This document shows positions 1-15,033 of a stretch of 64,000 nt of DNA, one piece after another (position 1 is the first letter of the stretch; the number at the start of each line of letters is the position of its first letter). The position numbers and the translations under genes were made by a program. The stretch spans positions 2,861,152 through 2,925,151 of the forward strand of contig NW_006763133.1 of assembly GCF_000264905.1 (NCBI RefSeq). The letters run 5' to 3'. Under the pieces are notes generated by a model. The model was not told where the DNA came from and did no database searches. It saw nothing but the letters and a program-made list of their open reading frames with translations. This DNA is from Stereum hirsutum FP-91666 SS1 (taxonomy: Eukaryota > Basidiomycota > Agaricomycetes > Russulales > Stereaceae).

Positions 1-577
1 GAGAGCTGTTCAACCTGTACGACTCTGACGCGGACAATAGCCTGAATCTGAATGAGCTTGCTGTCTTGCTTGAGAACCTCGGGAATAAGATCACTGCCTT
101 GCCTGCTGTACGTTTCGCTCTTGTCCCCTCCTTCCCTTCGACAAAGCCCACTCATGCTCTCCATCCCACAGACCGCCCAAGTCGCCGCCCAACAAGGCAA
201 ATACCTCGGCAAAAAGCTGCACGAACTCGCGACGCACCACTCCACCCTCCTCGCCAACGAGCTCCCGGACCAGCCCGACGAAGCCGTCGCCCGTCCGTTC
301 GTGTACAAACATCTCGGGATGTTAGCATACATCGGGAATGCCGCGGTTTTCGATCTGGGGAACATGAGTTTCATGGGTGGATTGGTGGCGATGTATGCGT
401 GGAGGAGCGTTTATTGGAATGAGCAGGTTAGTTTGAGGACGAGGGCGTTGTTGATGATTGATTGGATTGTTAGGTGAGTTTTCTGGATTTTCTTTTGGAT
501 GGTGAGATAAGGACTGACTTTCTTTCTTCGTGGTGTGTTCCAGAGGTGTTTGGGGGAGGGATTTGTCCAGGTTGTAA
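1..577 (+). CDS. NDE1: External NADH:ubiquinone oxidoreductase, C-terminal part
   Basis: The 5' part lies outside the window. Exons are <3-107, 172-473 and 544-577. The first exon encodes an EF-hand loop (DSDADNSLNLNELA), the calcium-binding insertion of external type II NADH dehydrogenases. The rest matches the conserved C-terminus: the YIGNAAV segment, then GGLVAMYAWRSVYW, then an ending in WGRDLSRL. The family is a single-subunit FAD enzyme on the outer face of the inner mitochondrial membrane. It oxidises cytosolic NADH and passes electrons to ubiquinone without pumping protons. The EF-hand favours the external rather than the internal isoform. The catalytic Rossmann folds are not visible here, so the assignment rests on the C-terminal third only, but that third is highly characteristic. 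Confidence 0.93.
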
Positions 578-954
578 GTACTTGACTTAGGCTGTTGGAT
601 TTGACAATATTCGTGAATTGTTGTGGACTACGACTACATTACCTGGTCTTGGAACACTAGTCTATTTGCGATGACGATGTGGATAGAGATTGTACCTTAT
701 CTTTGATGTTTTCCATTTTTTATTTCTCCCTTTCGTCGGCCGTATGATCACCACTACTGTACTTCAAGTTCAAGCTGACAGGTCAGGCTCAGTTTCCCAC
801 CGGGTAGCGAACTCGAATCCCGGATGTTTGGCTCCGCTCTGCGGACAATGCCGCTGGAGACGATAGGGGCAACCGCCAGCAGGCTCCGAGTCCTTGTCTG
901 CTCTAGCGTCTACGTCGAAGCTCAAACTTGTCCTCATCCACCGTTCCAGGATCG
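578..954. other. Intergenic region
   Basis: This holds the 3' flank of NDE1 and the 5' flank of the next predicted gene. I see no coding exon, repeat or RNA gene in it. Confidence 0.5.
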
Positions 955-1848
955 ATGTCTTTTCTGCATCTGGATCTGCACCATGCGTCGTGGGCCTCAG
1001 CTCTCCCATCGTTCATCTCGTCAACCTCATACTCTGAATACTCTCGCGCGCTGAGCACGGCGCTCCTCAGAGCGCTCAGACTTTCCGACTGGCAACGTCT
1101 TTTCTACGGATATCTTGTTCCACCACTACATGATGCTTGGCGACTACTCGACGTATCTGGCGCTATAAAAGTCTCAGTCGCAACTTTCTCGTCCTTGCCT
1201 TCAGCTGGCGTCGCTAGTATCCTCTGCAGCGCCTCCCTCGTCTTCATCACCTGGCTACTCTCATTCTGCTTCTCGACCTCTCGATGCTCGACGAACCTAT
1301 GTGATACTTCTTCTCTGCTCGACGATATAGACGTCGAGGCACTGCACGCCCTTCAAACGATCATTATACCCACGACCTCGCATTGGGCACCTCACTACAT
1401 CGCCCTCGCTAACCGATCGCGAGCCCGGAGTGGATTTGGAAGCGCTCGTGGGCAGACGGAGATGAAGATGATATGCGTGCCGCTCTCGGCTCTAGTTAGA
1501 GATGTCGTTCAGGGGGACGTGGAGCTCCGGAACGCGAGGAGGGATCTTCCGAGGCTTTTGATGTCGACGAGAACGCGAGACGAAGCGGTGGATGTTGCAG
1601 AGGGACGGACGGTTAGCATGAGAATGAGAGTGAAGTTGGAGGTGGATACGACGTTTTGGTCCGAGGTGGCTTGGGGTGTACTTTGGAGGGGAGTGGTCGG
1701 TGATCTGGGGTGGAAGTTCGATGTGAGTAGTTGTGTTTTCTTGGCTGGGTCCTTTTGTTTGTGTTTTGTGGGGATTGAAGATAAGAGTTTGGATAGGTCG
1801 ATGAGTTTTTATTTTTAGGTGGGTATATGCGTTTTGACCCATCGTTAA
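955..1848 (+). CDS. Hypothetical protein with one membrane segment
   Basis: I do not recognise this protein. A long open frame starts at ATG 955 and runs to 1722. A GTGAGT donor follows, and a TAG acceptor at 1816-1818 leads to a short terminal exon 1819-1848, giving about 265 residues. Around residues 75-100 lies one hydrophobic stretch (SILCSASLVFITWLLSF) that could span a membrane. Before it are several Trp/Tyr-rich residues, and the C-terminal half is Arg-rich and soluble. The open frame is long for chance and its third codon positions look coding, but the 3' exon is short and alternative acceptors exist, for example at 1884-1885. The true gene may extend into the next stretch. Confidence 0.4.
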
Positions 1849-1878
1849 ATGCGTGTTTTTTTTTGACATCGAGACGTT

Positions 1879-2494
1879 ATGGTAGCGCGTCAAACTCCGG
1901 AAGGGAACGGTCGACGTCCCATCGACCTCGATAACGTACCTCACTCGAGACTCGACCACGTTCTTTCTCGCATCAAGGCATCCTCATCCGCCACCCCATC
2001 CAGCGCCGGACTTGAACACCTCAAAATCGATCGCGAACGAGAAACGATGACGCTCGAGTCGACGATACGGAACCCATCTCTGATGGAGCTCGTCCTCGGC
2101 CTATTCGCTCCTCGCTTTTCCGTTCCTTCCGTCGTCGTCGTATAGCAAGAATAATAACAACAAAGACGACCGACATCGATATCGCTCAAAGTCTACGACA
2201 CCACTGAATATCACCCTCCCCGAACTCATTCGCAGGCTTGAACATCACCGGTTCGATATCGTCTCGGTCTCTGATGTGTCGAATGAGAGGGTCGGGGAGC
2301 TGTGGGATGATGTGAAGAGGCTGGAGATGTACCAGGATATTGGTATGGGTGAGTCGGAAGATGTCGAGGAAGGGAGGAGGAGGAGGCGAGAGATTGGGTT
2401 GAAGTGGGCGTGGGAGGCTAGTTTGTTGCAGGGTGGGATGTTGGTTAGGTGGAGGGTCGTTGTTACTGTTGCTGATGGTGGTAGGGGAACGTGA
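1879..2494 (+). other. Coding-like stretch, structure unresolved
   Basis: Two open frames on the + strand follow each other here. The frame from ATG 1879 runs to a stop at 2143-2145, and a second frame is open from 2084 to a TGA at 2492-2494. They differ by one base of phase and no convincing intron joins them. The second has charged, helix-like content (LPELIRRLEHHRFDIVSV, then RVGELWDDVKRLEMYQDI). It could be the 3' part of the preceding gene, a separate small gene, or a decayed gene. I cannot name a family. Confidence 0.25.
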
Positions 2495-3163
2495 GTGCGA
2501 TAAGGTGGCCAATGGTGCGAATCAATCGAGAGCTGGATGCTGTTGTTTGGACCATTCACATGTATGTGATGAGGTCCTTTGCTTGCGAAGTAAAATAATG
2601 CACTTTGGTGTGGAAAGGGTGTCGATGAGCTTGAGAGTCGATATGAAGCTCTGTGTGGGTCATGGACCATTTCGGTCGACGTCGATTATTGAGACGATCC
2701 AGGGGATCGAACGCTCAAAAACTCTATGACACAGGCGGCGCAGGCACAAGCACAACCTTCCCGCATCAGGCAAGCAAACGGACGGACGGATGCATGGTAT
2801 GGTCCATAAGACTGAGTTGGAAGCTAGACAAGAAACTAAGACCGAACAAATCGAGGTATGATATATGATATCTAGAAAGGGTGCATTAAGAGAGTAAAAT
2901 CGGAGAAACGCAAGAATGGAGAGAAACAAAAAACAAAAAACAAAAACAAAAAAAGAACTCCAGATAGACGTCCACCCGCGCTAAGTCCCCACAGCTCCCC
3001 AACCCCGCGACCCTCAAACCCAAACTCTAGCTTCCCTGCATCGTGATTCGTGGCATTCGTCAGATATCCGTCCCGCTCGTCAGTGCGCGTAAATAGTCAT
3101 TGGTATACGGCTGTACACGATTGGCCAGGATCTGATGAGTGGACGATCGGATGGCATGAGGTA
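2495..3163. other. Intergenic region
   Basis: This lies between the unresolved coding-like stretch and the 3' end of YPT6 on the other strand. Apart from the A-rich tract at 2924-2954 I see no feature. Confidence 0.5.
2924..2954. repeat. Low-complexity (CAAAAA)n tract
   Basis: An A-rich tract interrupted by single C bases about every six positions. It is a simple repeat in an intergenic 3' region. Confidence 0.7.
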
Positions 3164-4638
<1,475 letters not shown>

Positions 4639-7242
4639 ATGAGGCTCATTGACAAAATCAACGCGTCGGGCAATAATCCCTTCTATACCTTTGAATTCTT
4701 CCCACCCAGAACAGACCAGGTCGGCCAATTTCCTGCTATCCCTGATCTCTCTCGCATCTAAAATAGACTCCCCCTTGGCCTCGACTTGTTATCTGACCCA
4801 CTTTATTTCTCCGACTTTCTCGCTACAGGGATTCAGCAACCTCCTCTCTCGAATATCCCGTCTTACGGAGCTCAAGCCCTCTGCGATTTCAATTACATGG
4901 GGTGCAGGAGGCTCGACTAGGGATCGTACGCTCGAACTCGCTTCGGTCACGCAGAGGGACTATGGCGTCGATACGATTGTGCATGTTACATGCACGAATA
5001 TGGAGCAGGGCATGGTCGACGATGCGCTGAGGGTCCGTTTCGTCCCCCTCCTCACCTGCTCACTATCGTACTGACTCGGAGCCGCTTAAACTATCTGGCG
5101 GATAGGCTGCGAAAAGGATAGGCATTGAGAATATCCTTGCCTTAAGAGGAGGTCAGGACGCTTTCTCGTGATCAATGTCATGCGGCGTTAGGCTGAAGAG
5201 ACCCGGTCTGCTGTTCTGTTTGTTAAACAGACCCGCCGAGAGGCGAAGAAGAATGGACCCCTGTGGATCAACGCTTCACGCACGCCGTCGACCTCGTCTC
5301 GTACATCCGATCCACGCCCGAATTCGCAGACTCGTTTTGTATTGGAGTGGCAGGTCATCTTGATAGCTCTTTTGGTGTTTCGTTCTACTCATGCGTGCCA
5401 CTCGTATGCTGTCACTTGACTTTATTATACAGCTTACCCCGATGGGCATACGGACAAGGAATACTCCGAGGATGAGGAAATCGACCATTTGAAGGCGAAG
5501 GTGGACGCTGGAGCGGACTTCATCGTCACCCAACTGTTTTACGACGTCGATAACTACATGCGCTGGTTGGGGAAGGTTAGGCAAAGAGGTGTGTGGCACG
5601 GCTCGCTAAATTGGAGTCGAGTGAACTGAATGAGTTTTAGGCATCGCCGTTCCCGTCATTCCCGGAATCATGCCCCTGCAGACCTACTCTTCCTTCCTAC
5701 GTCTCACCAAGCTGTGTGGCACCCACATCCCACCAGAAATCCAGGCCGAGTTGGAACCCATCAAAGTCAGTTCGCATTTTCTTCTCAGTTACTAGCCGTG
5801 TTTTTGACTTGTTATGTGTTCATACAGCACGACGACCAAAAAGTCAAGGACTACGGCGTCTCGCTGTCCGTACGGCTGATCAAACGTTTGGTAAACGAAG
5901 GAGGCGTAACTGGCTTCCACTTCTCGACTCTCAACCTCGAAAAGAGCGTTCAACGCATTTTGGAAGGCCTTGATTGGGCCCACAAAGGTCCCTCCAAGTT
6001 CCAAAACTGGCTCATTGCTGTACGCTTTTTGTCCCTTTTTTCTACAATTTGTTCTACCACTGACCGTCGATGATTTTGTTGCTCACAGGAAACACCAGGT
6101 CCCATCGTCCACCCTCCTGAGCCAAAGTCGGAGTTCGTCGTCACTCCCGCCAACGCGAGTGATTACGCCACCTCTGGCCTCAATTCGCATCTCCCCAAGG
6201 AAGGAGAAGTCGGAAAGGGAGAGGTCAACAACGCCGCGACGTGGGACGAGTTCCCAAACGGCCGGTTCGGTGACGTGAACAGTCCGGCGTTCGGGACACA
6301 GGACCTCTGGGGTGGTTACAGCAGACTCGTACGTTCCACATTTCTTTCACCCTCTCAAGTCCGTCAATTCGCTCACTTTGCTGCATTGAAAATGTTCAGC
6401 GAAACGAAGCCTCCCAATGGGCCCGGCCAACCTCCCCAGCCGACATAACCTCCATCTGCCTCCGCTTCCTCACCTTCCACGCCTCTTCTTGGCCCTTCTC
6501 CCCCTCTCCTCTCTCCTCCGAATCGCAGCTCATCCTCCCGCACCTCAAACGTCTAGCGCATCTCGGCTGGTGGCCCGTCGGGTCGCAGCCGGCCGTGGAC
6601 GGGGCGAGGAGCGAGGACGAGACGGTTGGGTGGGGACCGAGGAGCGGGTATGTGTACCAGAAGGCGTTTGTTGAGTTTTTTGTTGGGGAGGAGGAGGTGA
6701 GGAGGTTGGAGGGGAGGGTTAGGGAGAGAGGGAAGGGGGAGGTGGATTTGTTGGCTTGTAATTTCAAGGTGGGTCGTAGTTTGTTTACCTTTGTTCTGTT
6801 CTTGGTCGGGCGGTGGGATTGGGTCGGTGCTGACGATGCGTTTGGACGTTATCTAGGATGATCTGAGGACGAATGTGGCTGACGGAGAGAGGAATGCGGT
6901 TACGTGGGGTGTGTTCCCTGGACAAGAAATCGTGCAATCGACGATCATCGAACGCGAATCGTTCCTTTCGTGGAAGGTAACATCATCCTTCCCACCCTTT
7001 TTGCTCAAGTCTCAACGCTCACCTTGCCCTCGATAACACAGGACGAAGCCTTCTCAATATGGACAGACTGGGCCTCGCTCTACCCACCCGGGTCGAAAGA
7101 ACGCGAGCTCCTGGAGGGCATCCGCGACACGCGTTATCTGGTCAACGTCACGCATCATGATTTTAAGAATCCGGACGCGCTGTGGAATTTCTTGTTTGAG
7201 GATTTGCCGGTGGAGCCGGAGGCTGCCCTTGGAGAGCGATGA
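4639..7242 (+). CDS. MET13: Methylenetetrahydrofolate reductase
   Basis: Eleven exons: 4639-4719, 4829-5032, 5106-5151, 5231-5353, 5433-5588, 5641-5765, 5828-6019, 6089-6328, 6400-6768, 6857-6976 and 7042-7242, giving 618 residues. The N-terminal TIM-barrel has FEFFPPRT, WGAGGSTRDRT, the LALRGDPPRG loop and the VTQLFYD and PGIMPLQTYSS segments of the FAD/folate site. The C-terminal half is the eukaryote-type regulatory domain with WGWF-like substitutes and ends in HDFKNPDALWNFLFED. The enzyme reduces 5,10-methylene-THF to 5-methyl-THF for methionine synthesis. Yeast has two paralogues, MET12 and MET13. I use MET13 as the family name and cannot tell which is orthologous. Confidence 0.96.
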
Positions 7243-7668
7243 GCAGTGCGGTGGTGAATGTTTGGGCCCGTGGACTCGGGCACTTCGAGTCAGTGTGTGT
7301 TAGACGGACTTGGTGCAGTGAAATGTGGAATACGAAATGGGAAGTGTGTAAGAGCACGAAATTTATAGCATATCATGGTGTTGTATAACTACAATTTATT
7401 GCCAATGTATGTGCGGACCAGAAACCTGTCTACTATGGAGTGCTCGCAAGTTGGAGTGGAACGTAACTTTCGTGGATTCCCGGGTCCTTGGCGAGTGTGT
7501 CATACACGTGGCAATGTCAACAATCCACTCGGACTGATCCGTATGGTCTCCGCCACACATGAGTTACTTACCGCGCTCACCTCTTCCGCTGAGTCCCCCT
7601 CTGTACGACAACACTCTAAGCTCGTGAATCTCGCCATATACATCTACTATACTTGCTTGCTGTGAACT
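7243..7668. other. Intergenic region MTHFR-APC15
   Basis: 3' flank of MTHFR and 5' flank of APC15 in tandem orientation. No further coding or RNA feature was recognised. Confidence 0.5.
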
Positions 7669-8646
7669 ATGTCCGTGACAACGCCGACGCTCCTTCCGCG
7701 TCCTCTCATCTTCCCGACATTGCTCCCGCGCCCACCACAACCTCACCCCATCCCTCTGCCGCGTGGGGGTCGGTACACGGGTCGGATGAATCTCATGCGT
7801 GACCTGGTGCAGGAGATGGATGATCTGAGTGATGAGGAGGGGGAGTTGGAGGATATCGTACGTGTATTCATCACTGTGTCATTGTTGACTTGTGATAGTC
7901 TATTGTGGCGTGTGGCGGTAACGAAATGTAATATTGACGGCCTACCTGTTTCTCGGTTTTGTTTTCTTGACAGAGGGCTGAGATCAATAATAGAGGGTAT
8001 ACGTTCCTCGTGCCTATTGGTAAAACGACGACGCAGCACGAGGAGAAGAACGATGTAAGTTTCTTTTCATCCTTTATGATTGAGGCTCGTCACACTCTCA
8101 CTTCCCTCGCCTTAAGCATGTTGAAGTATATCACCCTTCTCATCCTAAACCGTTTAAATTCATTATCTTTTACTGTCCATTGACGTTGCTTCTTTGTAGG
8201 CCGACGAAGGCTCAGACGGTGAACTGGGATCCCGCGACGGTGGTCATTCCTCACCCGCACCCTCCGAAGAAGAAGACGAAGGTTCCTCCTCCGACCACGA
8301 CGAGGACGACGATGACGAAGACGACGAAGAGGGCAGGGACCTCGATGCCGATATGGAAGATCTGGACCAGAGCGTCGCTGCCAGTGAGTCAAGGGATCTC
8401 GACCAGAGCATCGATCCGGACCAGAGTATGGACCCAGATCTGAGCGCGTCGAGCAGTAGGTATGCGGAGGGAGGAGATATGGATCACGATCAGGATTTTT
8501 TGGAGGGGATGGGGAGTGTGGAGGTTAGTGGGGAGGCTGGGGAGGAGGATGTTGAGTTTGAGGAGAGTAGTTTGATGGAGGGGAGTAGTGGGTTTAGGGA
8601 TGAGAGTAGGGACGAATTGGAGGGAGATGAGCCATCGTTTGAGTAG
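7669..8646 (+). CDS. APC15: Anaphase-promoting complex subunit APC15
   Basis: Exons 7669-7857, 7974-8054 and 8200-8646 encode 238 residues. The N-terminus has the PTLLPRP pattern seen in animal APC15 (SLFPR). The short middle exon encodes RGYTFLVPIGKTTTQHEE, which matches the conserved VPIGK core of the family. The C-terminal half is a long Asp/Glu/Ser-rich tail, as in the human protein but longer. APC15 lies on the APC/C platform and promotes Cdc20 turnover in the mitotic checkpoint complex. The VPIGK core and the acidic tail carry the call. The disordered parts cannot be tested by eye. Confidence 0.8.
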
Positions 8647-9913
8647 GTCATTTCATGGTCTTGCCTACGGTTTGTGGAGGAATTGTGTACGATGGTCAAA
8701 GGTGAATACATTCATGCTATCGGTATTTGATAAATAACTTAATTTCATCTCATTGTGCCAAGTTCAATGTACGTATAGCATACGGCGACATGCAGGCCAT
8801 TAACGAGCATGACTTTTGGTCAATGGGTGACTTGTCGCAACGAGTACGCAATGATATTCGACCTCGGAAGGGCCTTCTAAATGAACGATCCTAGTCACTG
8901 ATTAACCACTGGACCACATCCGAACTCCAATCGAGGTCGCATAGGTATGCTCATATCCCGCGGAAAATCACCCAGGGCACTCATTACTGGACTACTTACG
9001 AGTTGCCGAGTTGACCTCGCCCTACTGAACTCTTATGAGCATGTACGTCTAGCATCGCTAATACCTACCACGCCTATTCCGAGGGATGCTACCGCCACGG
9101 ACCTGCTAAATCCATTAGTATTTTCCGCTAGACTTTCAACCATATACACAAGGACGAGCACACCTTGCTAGGGCCCTATACTACTCCCTGCAGCGGATAC
9201 ATAACCCTTGCTGGCTGGCCATAAATTATCTGCAACGCGCCGAACTTCTTGAAGGTAATCCTTGTTGCGGTAAGTATTCTTGAGTCGCGAGCTTGAATCA
9301 ACAAGGGTCGGTTCAATGATCCTAACACCGGCTGGTATGAGACTAGATTGCACACGTTCTTGGACTGGATGGGAACCTTCAACTTGACGGCCACCCGATC
9401 CGCCGCCTCCGTGTGCTGACTGGCATTTTTCTTGTCCAGCGTGTACAGTCGTGCTACCAAGACACATCGCGCCTGTCCACGCCTATACAACTCGTCAGAT
9501 TATGTACACCGACCAGAGCCATAAGGCTAATCATTGGTACATCCGCAAGGCCCTCGTCCCCCATTCCGATTGGCGGCCTAGAGGTGGTGTGGCCCAGCCC
9601 AATTCTCTGCTGAATAGAGAGATATATAATATGCTAGAACGAGATTCAAAGATTGCGTCCTACCCGTCATTGTTACACGAGTTATGCCCTACCAGCTCAT
9701 AAGAAAATATATTATGCACGTCGCAATGACCACGACGATCCCATGAGGTGGCGACCAACCTGGTGAGGGGACCGGCGCGCGTCGGCGGGCTGTCGGGGCG
9801 GAATTGGGGCGGAGCTTGAAGTGACCCGAGAATACCCTGGGGATGTTTGCGTCGGGTTGTGCACCAACCAAAACCCTCCCTGTTTTTCGTCGTCGTCGTC
9901 GTCGTCGCCCACG
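8647..9913. other. 1.27-kb intergenic region
   Basis: There is no confident gene between APC15 and ATP2. On the minus strand an open frame of 99 codons (9467-9168) has protein-like composition near its end, but it has no recognisable family, no clear promoter and no splice partner. The last 200 bp before ATP2 contain a GTCGTC run (about 9888-9908) just upstream of the start codon. Confidence 0.4.
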
Positions 9914-11902
<1,989 letters not shown>

Positions 11903-12320
11903 ACCTTCTCGTTGTCGACTCCTACCCTACGGTCTGCCGCCGGCTCAAAAACACTGGACGAGGATGGACTGGACGGGTGGTTCGATGCGCGATGGTTGTT
12001 CTCTGACGATGCGGCGATGGGACGAAGTGTGGATCTGGAGTGGATTTTCGGCGGTTGCGTGTCTAGATTCATTGGGTGTGGCTAGAATTGTTTGCTGCTC
12101 TATCATGTCTCTTGCGTGCGTTCGCGCATCAGCACTGGATGTCTGATGGAGTTTTGAACCGTCCCGCTGCACTCGATAATAAAAATGTCTTCTTCCTTTC
12201 CCCGTTTGTGTGATCTGATACGGATGTGTCTGTTCGTTTCCGTGAATTTTGTCGGGTATGTTTCACAAGTAGAGAGAAAGACGACCTCATCTCATATCTA
12301 GGCCGCTGTGCCCTCTACAA
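11903..12320. other. ATP2 3' flank
   Basis: A 418-bp stretch between the ATP2 stop and the tRNA gene. It contains a candidate poly(A) signal at 12178-12183 and otherwise no feature. Confidence 0.5.
12178..12183 (+). promoter_or_regulatory. AATAAA poly(A) signal candidate for ATP2
   Basis: A perfect AATAAA hexamer lies about 275 bp after the ATP2 stop. It is a plausible cleavage and polyadenylation signal, inferred from motif and position only. Confidence 0.45.
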
Positions 12321-12402
12321 GGCGCTATAGCCAAGTGGTTACGGCGACAGATTAGAAATCTGTTTCCCTATGGGAGCGCAGGTTCAAATCCTGCTGGCGT
12401 CG
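12321..12402 (+). tRNA. tRNA-Ser (anticodon AGA)
   Basis: An 82-nt type II tRNA. A seven-base acceptor stem with two G-T wobble pairs closes 12321-12327 with 12395-12401. The anticodon stem ACAGA/TCTGT encloses the loop TTAGAAA with anticodon AGA. A long variable arm follows, as in serine tRNAs. The T arm is GCAGG-TTCAAAT-CCTGC. There is no intron. The anticodon reads UCU (and UCC after inosine modification). It stands between two protein genes and is followed by a T run. Confidence 0.95.
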
Positions 12403-12422
12403 CCTCAGCAGAATGGTATATC

Positions 12423-12428
12423 TTTTTT
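12423..12428 (+). terminator. RNA polymerase III terminator
   Basis: A run of six T bases lies 21 nt after the tRNA 3' end on the same strand, the usual Pol III stop signal. Confidence 0.75.
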
Positions 12429-12641
12429 GACTTATACTTGAGACCATCCACCTTATCACGGAATGAGTGCAAGAGGCTGTGCGTAGGACCGACAGGGTGT
12501 GCTGAGCCGAATGATCGGGCGGTGGCGGCAAGCCCGAACGGGAAATCTTTTGTTCGGATGACGTAAGAGAACCTAAACCTCCTCAAAGGCAAACTTCGAC
12601 CTGTCCTGAGCCACACTGAACTGGCGGTGGCACTCATAATT

Positions 12642-14641
12642 ATGGCACACCATACTGACTTTGGGGGGAGTGGGCCAGCTAAAGAATGGATCCTGGATCC
12701 AGAGACAGAATATCGGTTTGAGCTTGATCCTGGCACGTCTCTCGCAATCAAGGTACGAATCATTCTTCACTTGCAGTCCTGACTACTATCCTGGCGTATC
12801 ATACGCACCCTGTTCTTGATACTGAACCGCCGAGCAGCTTTCTAAAGGACATGCAGAAGTTTATGGGGCTGAGTTGGCGGAGGGTAAAACTTATCTCTTT
12901 GGCAAGGAGTGCAAGGCAGCTGTCTTCACCTGGCAAGGATGTACCATTGAGATGAGTACTTTCACCCTTTGTTCTGCTTACCCTGGTACTTATCGACCAT
13001 TCCTTGGAATACGTCACAGGTCATCCCTCCACAGAGTATGTATCAGAGGAAACGCCTATGTATGCGTATGCCAACGTTCATATTGCACTTGAGAGCCTAC
13101 GCGTGCGCGCCTTACGCGCCTTACATGGTTCGCCTCCCCCTCCCGGGGTGGAGGAGAATGGAAATTCGTCTGAACCCCCGCGGGTCCTGATCATGGGTCC
13201 CGAGAATTCTGGAAAGACAAGTGTGTGCAAAATACTCACGAACTACGCTGTCCGTGCTGGGCAGGGTTGGGCACCTCTATTAGTGAACACCGATCCTGGT
13301 GAAGTAGGTGGTGTCTCTTCTATCGATGGTATTGTCTGACGTTAGCGCTACATTCGTTCAGGGTGGCTGGTCTGTTCCAGGTACCATATCTGCAGCTTCC
13401 GTTCACTCCCCTCTCCCTACTGCATCTCCTGCAAGTCCACTTGGTACAGCCGCGACTTCAGCACCCACGACGCTCGACTCTAACGCCTTGTTACCTTTGG
13501 TATATTGGTATGGTCATGAGGGGACAAAACGCAACCCACTACTGATGGACCGCCTCATTCGCAACCTGGGCGAGAATGTCACTGCACGCCAAGAAGCAGA
13601 CCCTGAAGGTGGTCATCCTCCTATGTCATGCCACCAATCTGATCGCTCAAGTTTCTCTTAGGATGCGTGGCCGGGATCATCGTCGATACACCGTCGTCTT
13701 TTGCGTCTTCGCCGAGCTCAATGGGCGCAGATCATAGGCATATGCTCATCAAGGCCTGCGTAGATGCTTTTCGAAGTATATCTATCCTTAGACCCGTGTC
13801 TTCCTCTTGATAACTCAAATGAATCATTTTCAGTCAACACTATCCTCGTGGTTGGACACGAAAAGCTGAACGTGGAGATGCAACGCACGTACGGGAACCG
13901 TATGGCGGTCGTGAAGATACCTAAATCCGGTGGTGTCTGTGTTATGGTTTTTTCGACGGCATTTACTATTGCTAATTCAGTCCCCGTGTTCAGGTCGTTG
14001 AGCTCGATGCAGCCTATCGTCATCGGATCCATGCCTATCAGATATACAACTATATGTATGGACCCCCTCTCGAGCGACCTCCAGGGCTCCCGCCCAACGT
14101 CAACGCTACCGCCGGTGGCGAAACTGCCATGAATATGCATCTTTCACCCAGTAGCTCCATCATCGGCTTCGACGACCTCACTATCTATCGCATAGGAGAA
14201 GGTATATTCACAGGAAATTTCTCTCGTGAACAAGGACTTAGCTTACGTTACTCTGCAGAAACGATGGCTCCATCATCAGCCCTACCTATCGGTGCTACGC
14301 GTACAGTATCCGAGATGCAGCCCGTTCGTGTCGACCCGAGTTCCCCTGGGTCTGGCCTGCTCAATGCTGTGTTGGCGTTGCTTGCACCTCCCCATCAAGA
14401 CGAGGCTGAGAGATACGACGAAGAGGTGTTAGACTTGCATGTCGTTGGTTTCCTGGCAGTGTGAGTCACGCTTCACAGCCGGTCGGAGTTATGATGGCGA
14501 AAGGCTGACGTGGTCTTGTCTGATCTGGCTAGTACGAATATCGACATTCAAAACCGTAGGATGACGATTCTTTCGCCGAGCTCAGCGTCGTTGTCTGGAC
14601 GGACGGCCATTATTGGTTCTTTCGAGTGGTCAGAGCAGTAG
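12642..14641 (+). CDS. CLP1: mRNA cleavage/polyadenylation factor Clp1
   Basis: Nine exons: 12642-12752, 12838-12955, 13020-13303, 13362-13608, 13662-13775, 13834-13934, 13994-14201, 14259-14460 and 14533-14641, giving 497 residues. The N-terminal beta domain includes VFTWQGCTIEM. The P-loop GPENSGKT is at residues 136-143, followed by LLVNTDPGE. A late YNYMYG segment and the C-terminal ILSPSSASLSGRTAIIGSFEW complete the family pattern. Clp1 belongs to cleavage factor IA (with Pcf11) and acts in mRNA 3'-end formation. In animals it is also an RNA 5'-kinase. An insert rich in Ala, Thr and Ser after the SVPGT segment is longer than in yeast or human. Confidence 0.95.
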
Positions 14642-15033
14642 AATTATACGTTAATGGCACTGTTGCGGAAATGGCTTTTCTACAAGTCATAATTTTGATC
14701 ATGATACTGGGGCAGCTCTCGTGAAACTAAACAATAAACGTAACTTCAAGCCAGACCCGTTATCTCACCTGAATAGAGCGAGGTCTGGACTGATATATGT
14801 ACTTTCTGAGCCATATTTCTACAGACCGACGAAAGCTGGAACAACAAGGATGTTGTACCATAAGTTCACTTCAGCCAAACGCCACCTATGTATTGAATGA
14901 AGCACAAACAACGCATACGAGCCAAAGAAAATGTCCAAACAAAAGCTACCAAGATGAACCCATAACCATGCTACAGTCCTCTACGACTCAGTCCGTTGTC
15001 CGCAAGGAAAGAAATTGTCCAAATCGTGACACC
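14642..15033. other. Convergent 3' region CLP1/Egh16-like
   Basis: The two flanking genes end towards each other here. No other gene is visible. Confidence 0.5.
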
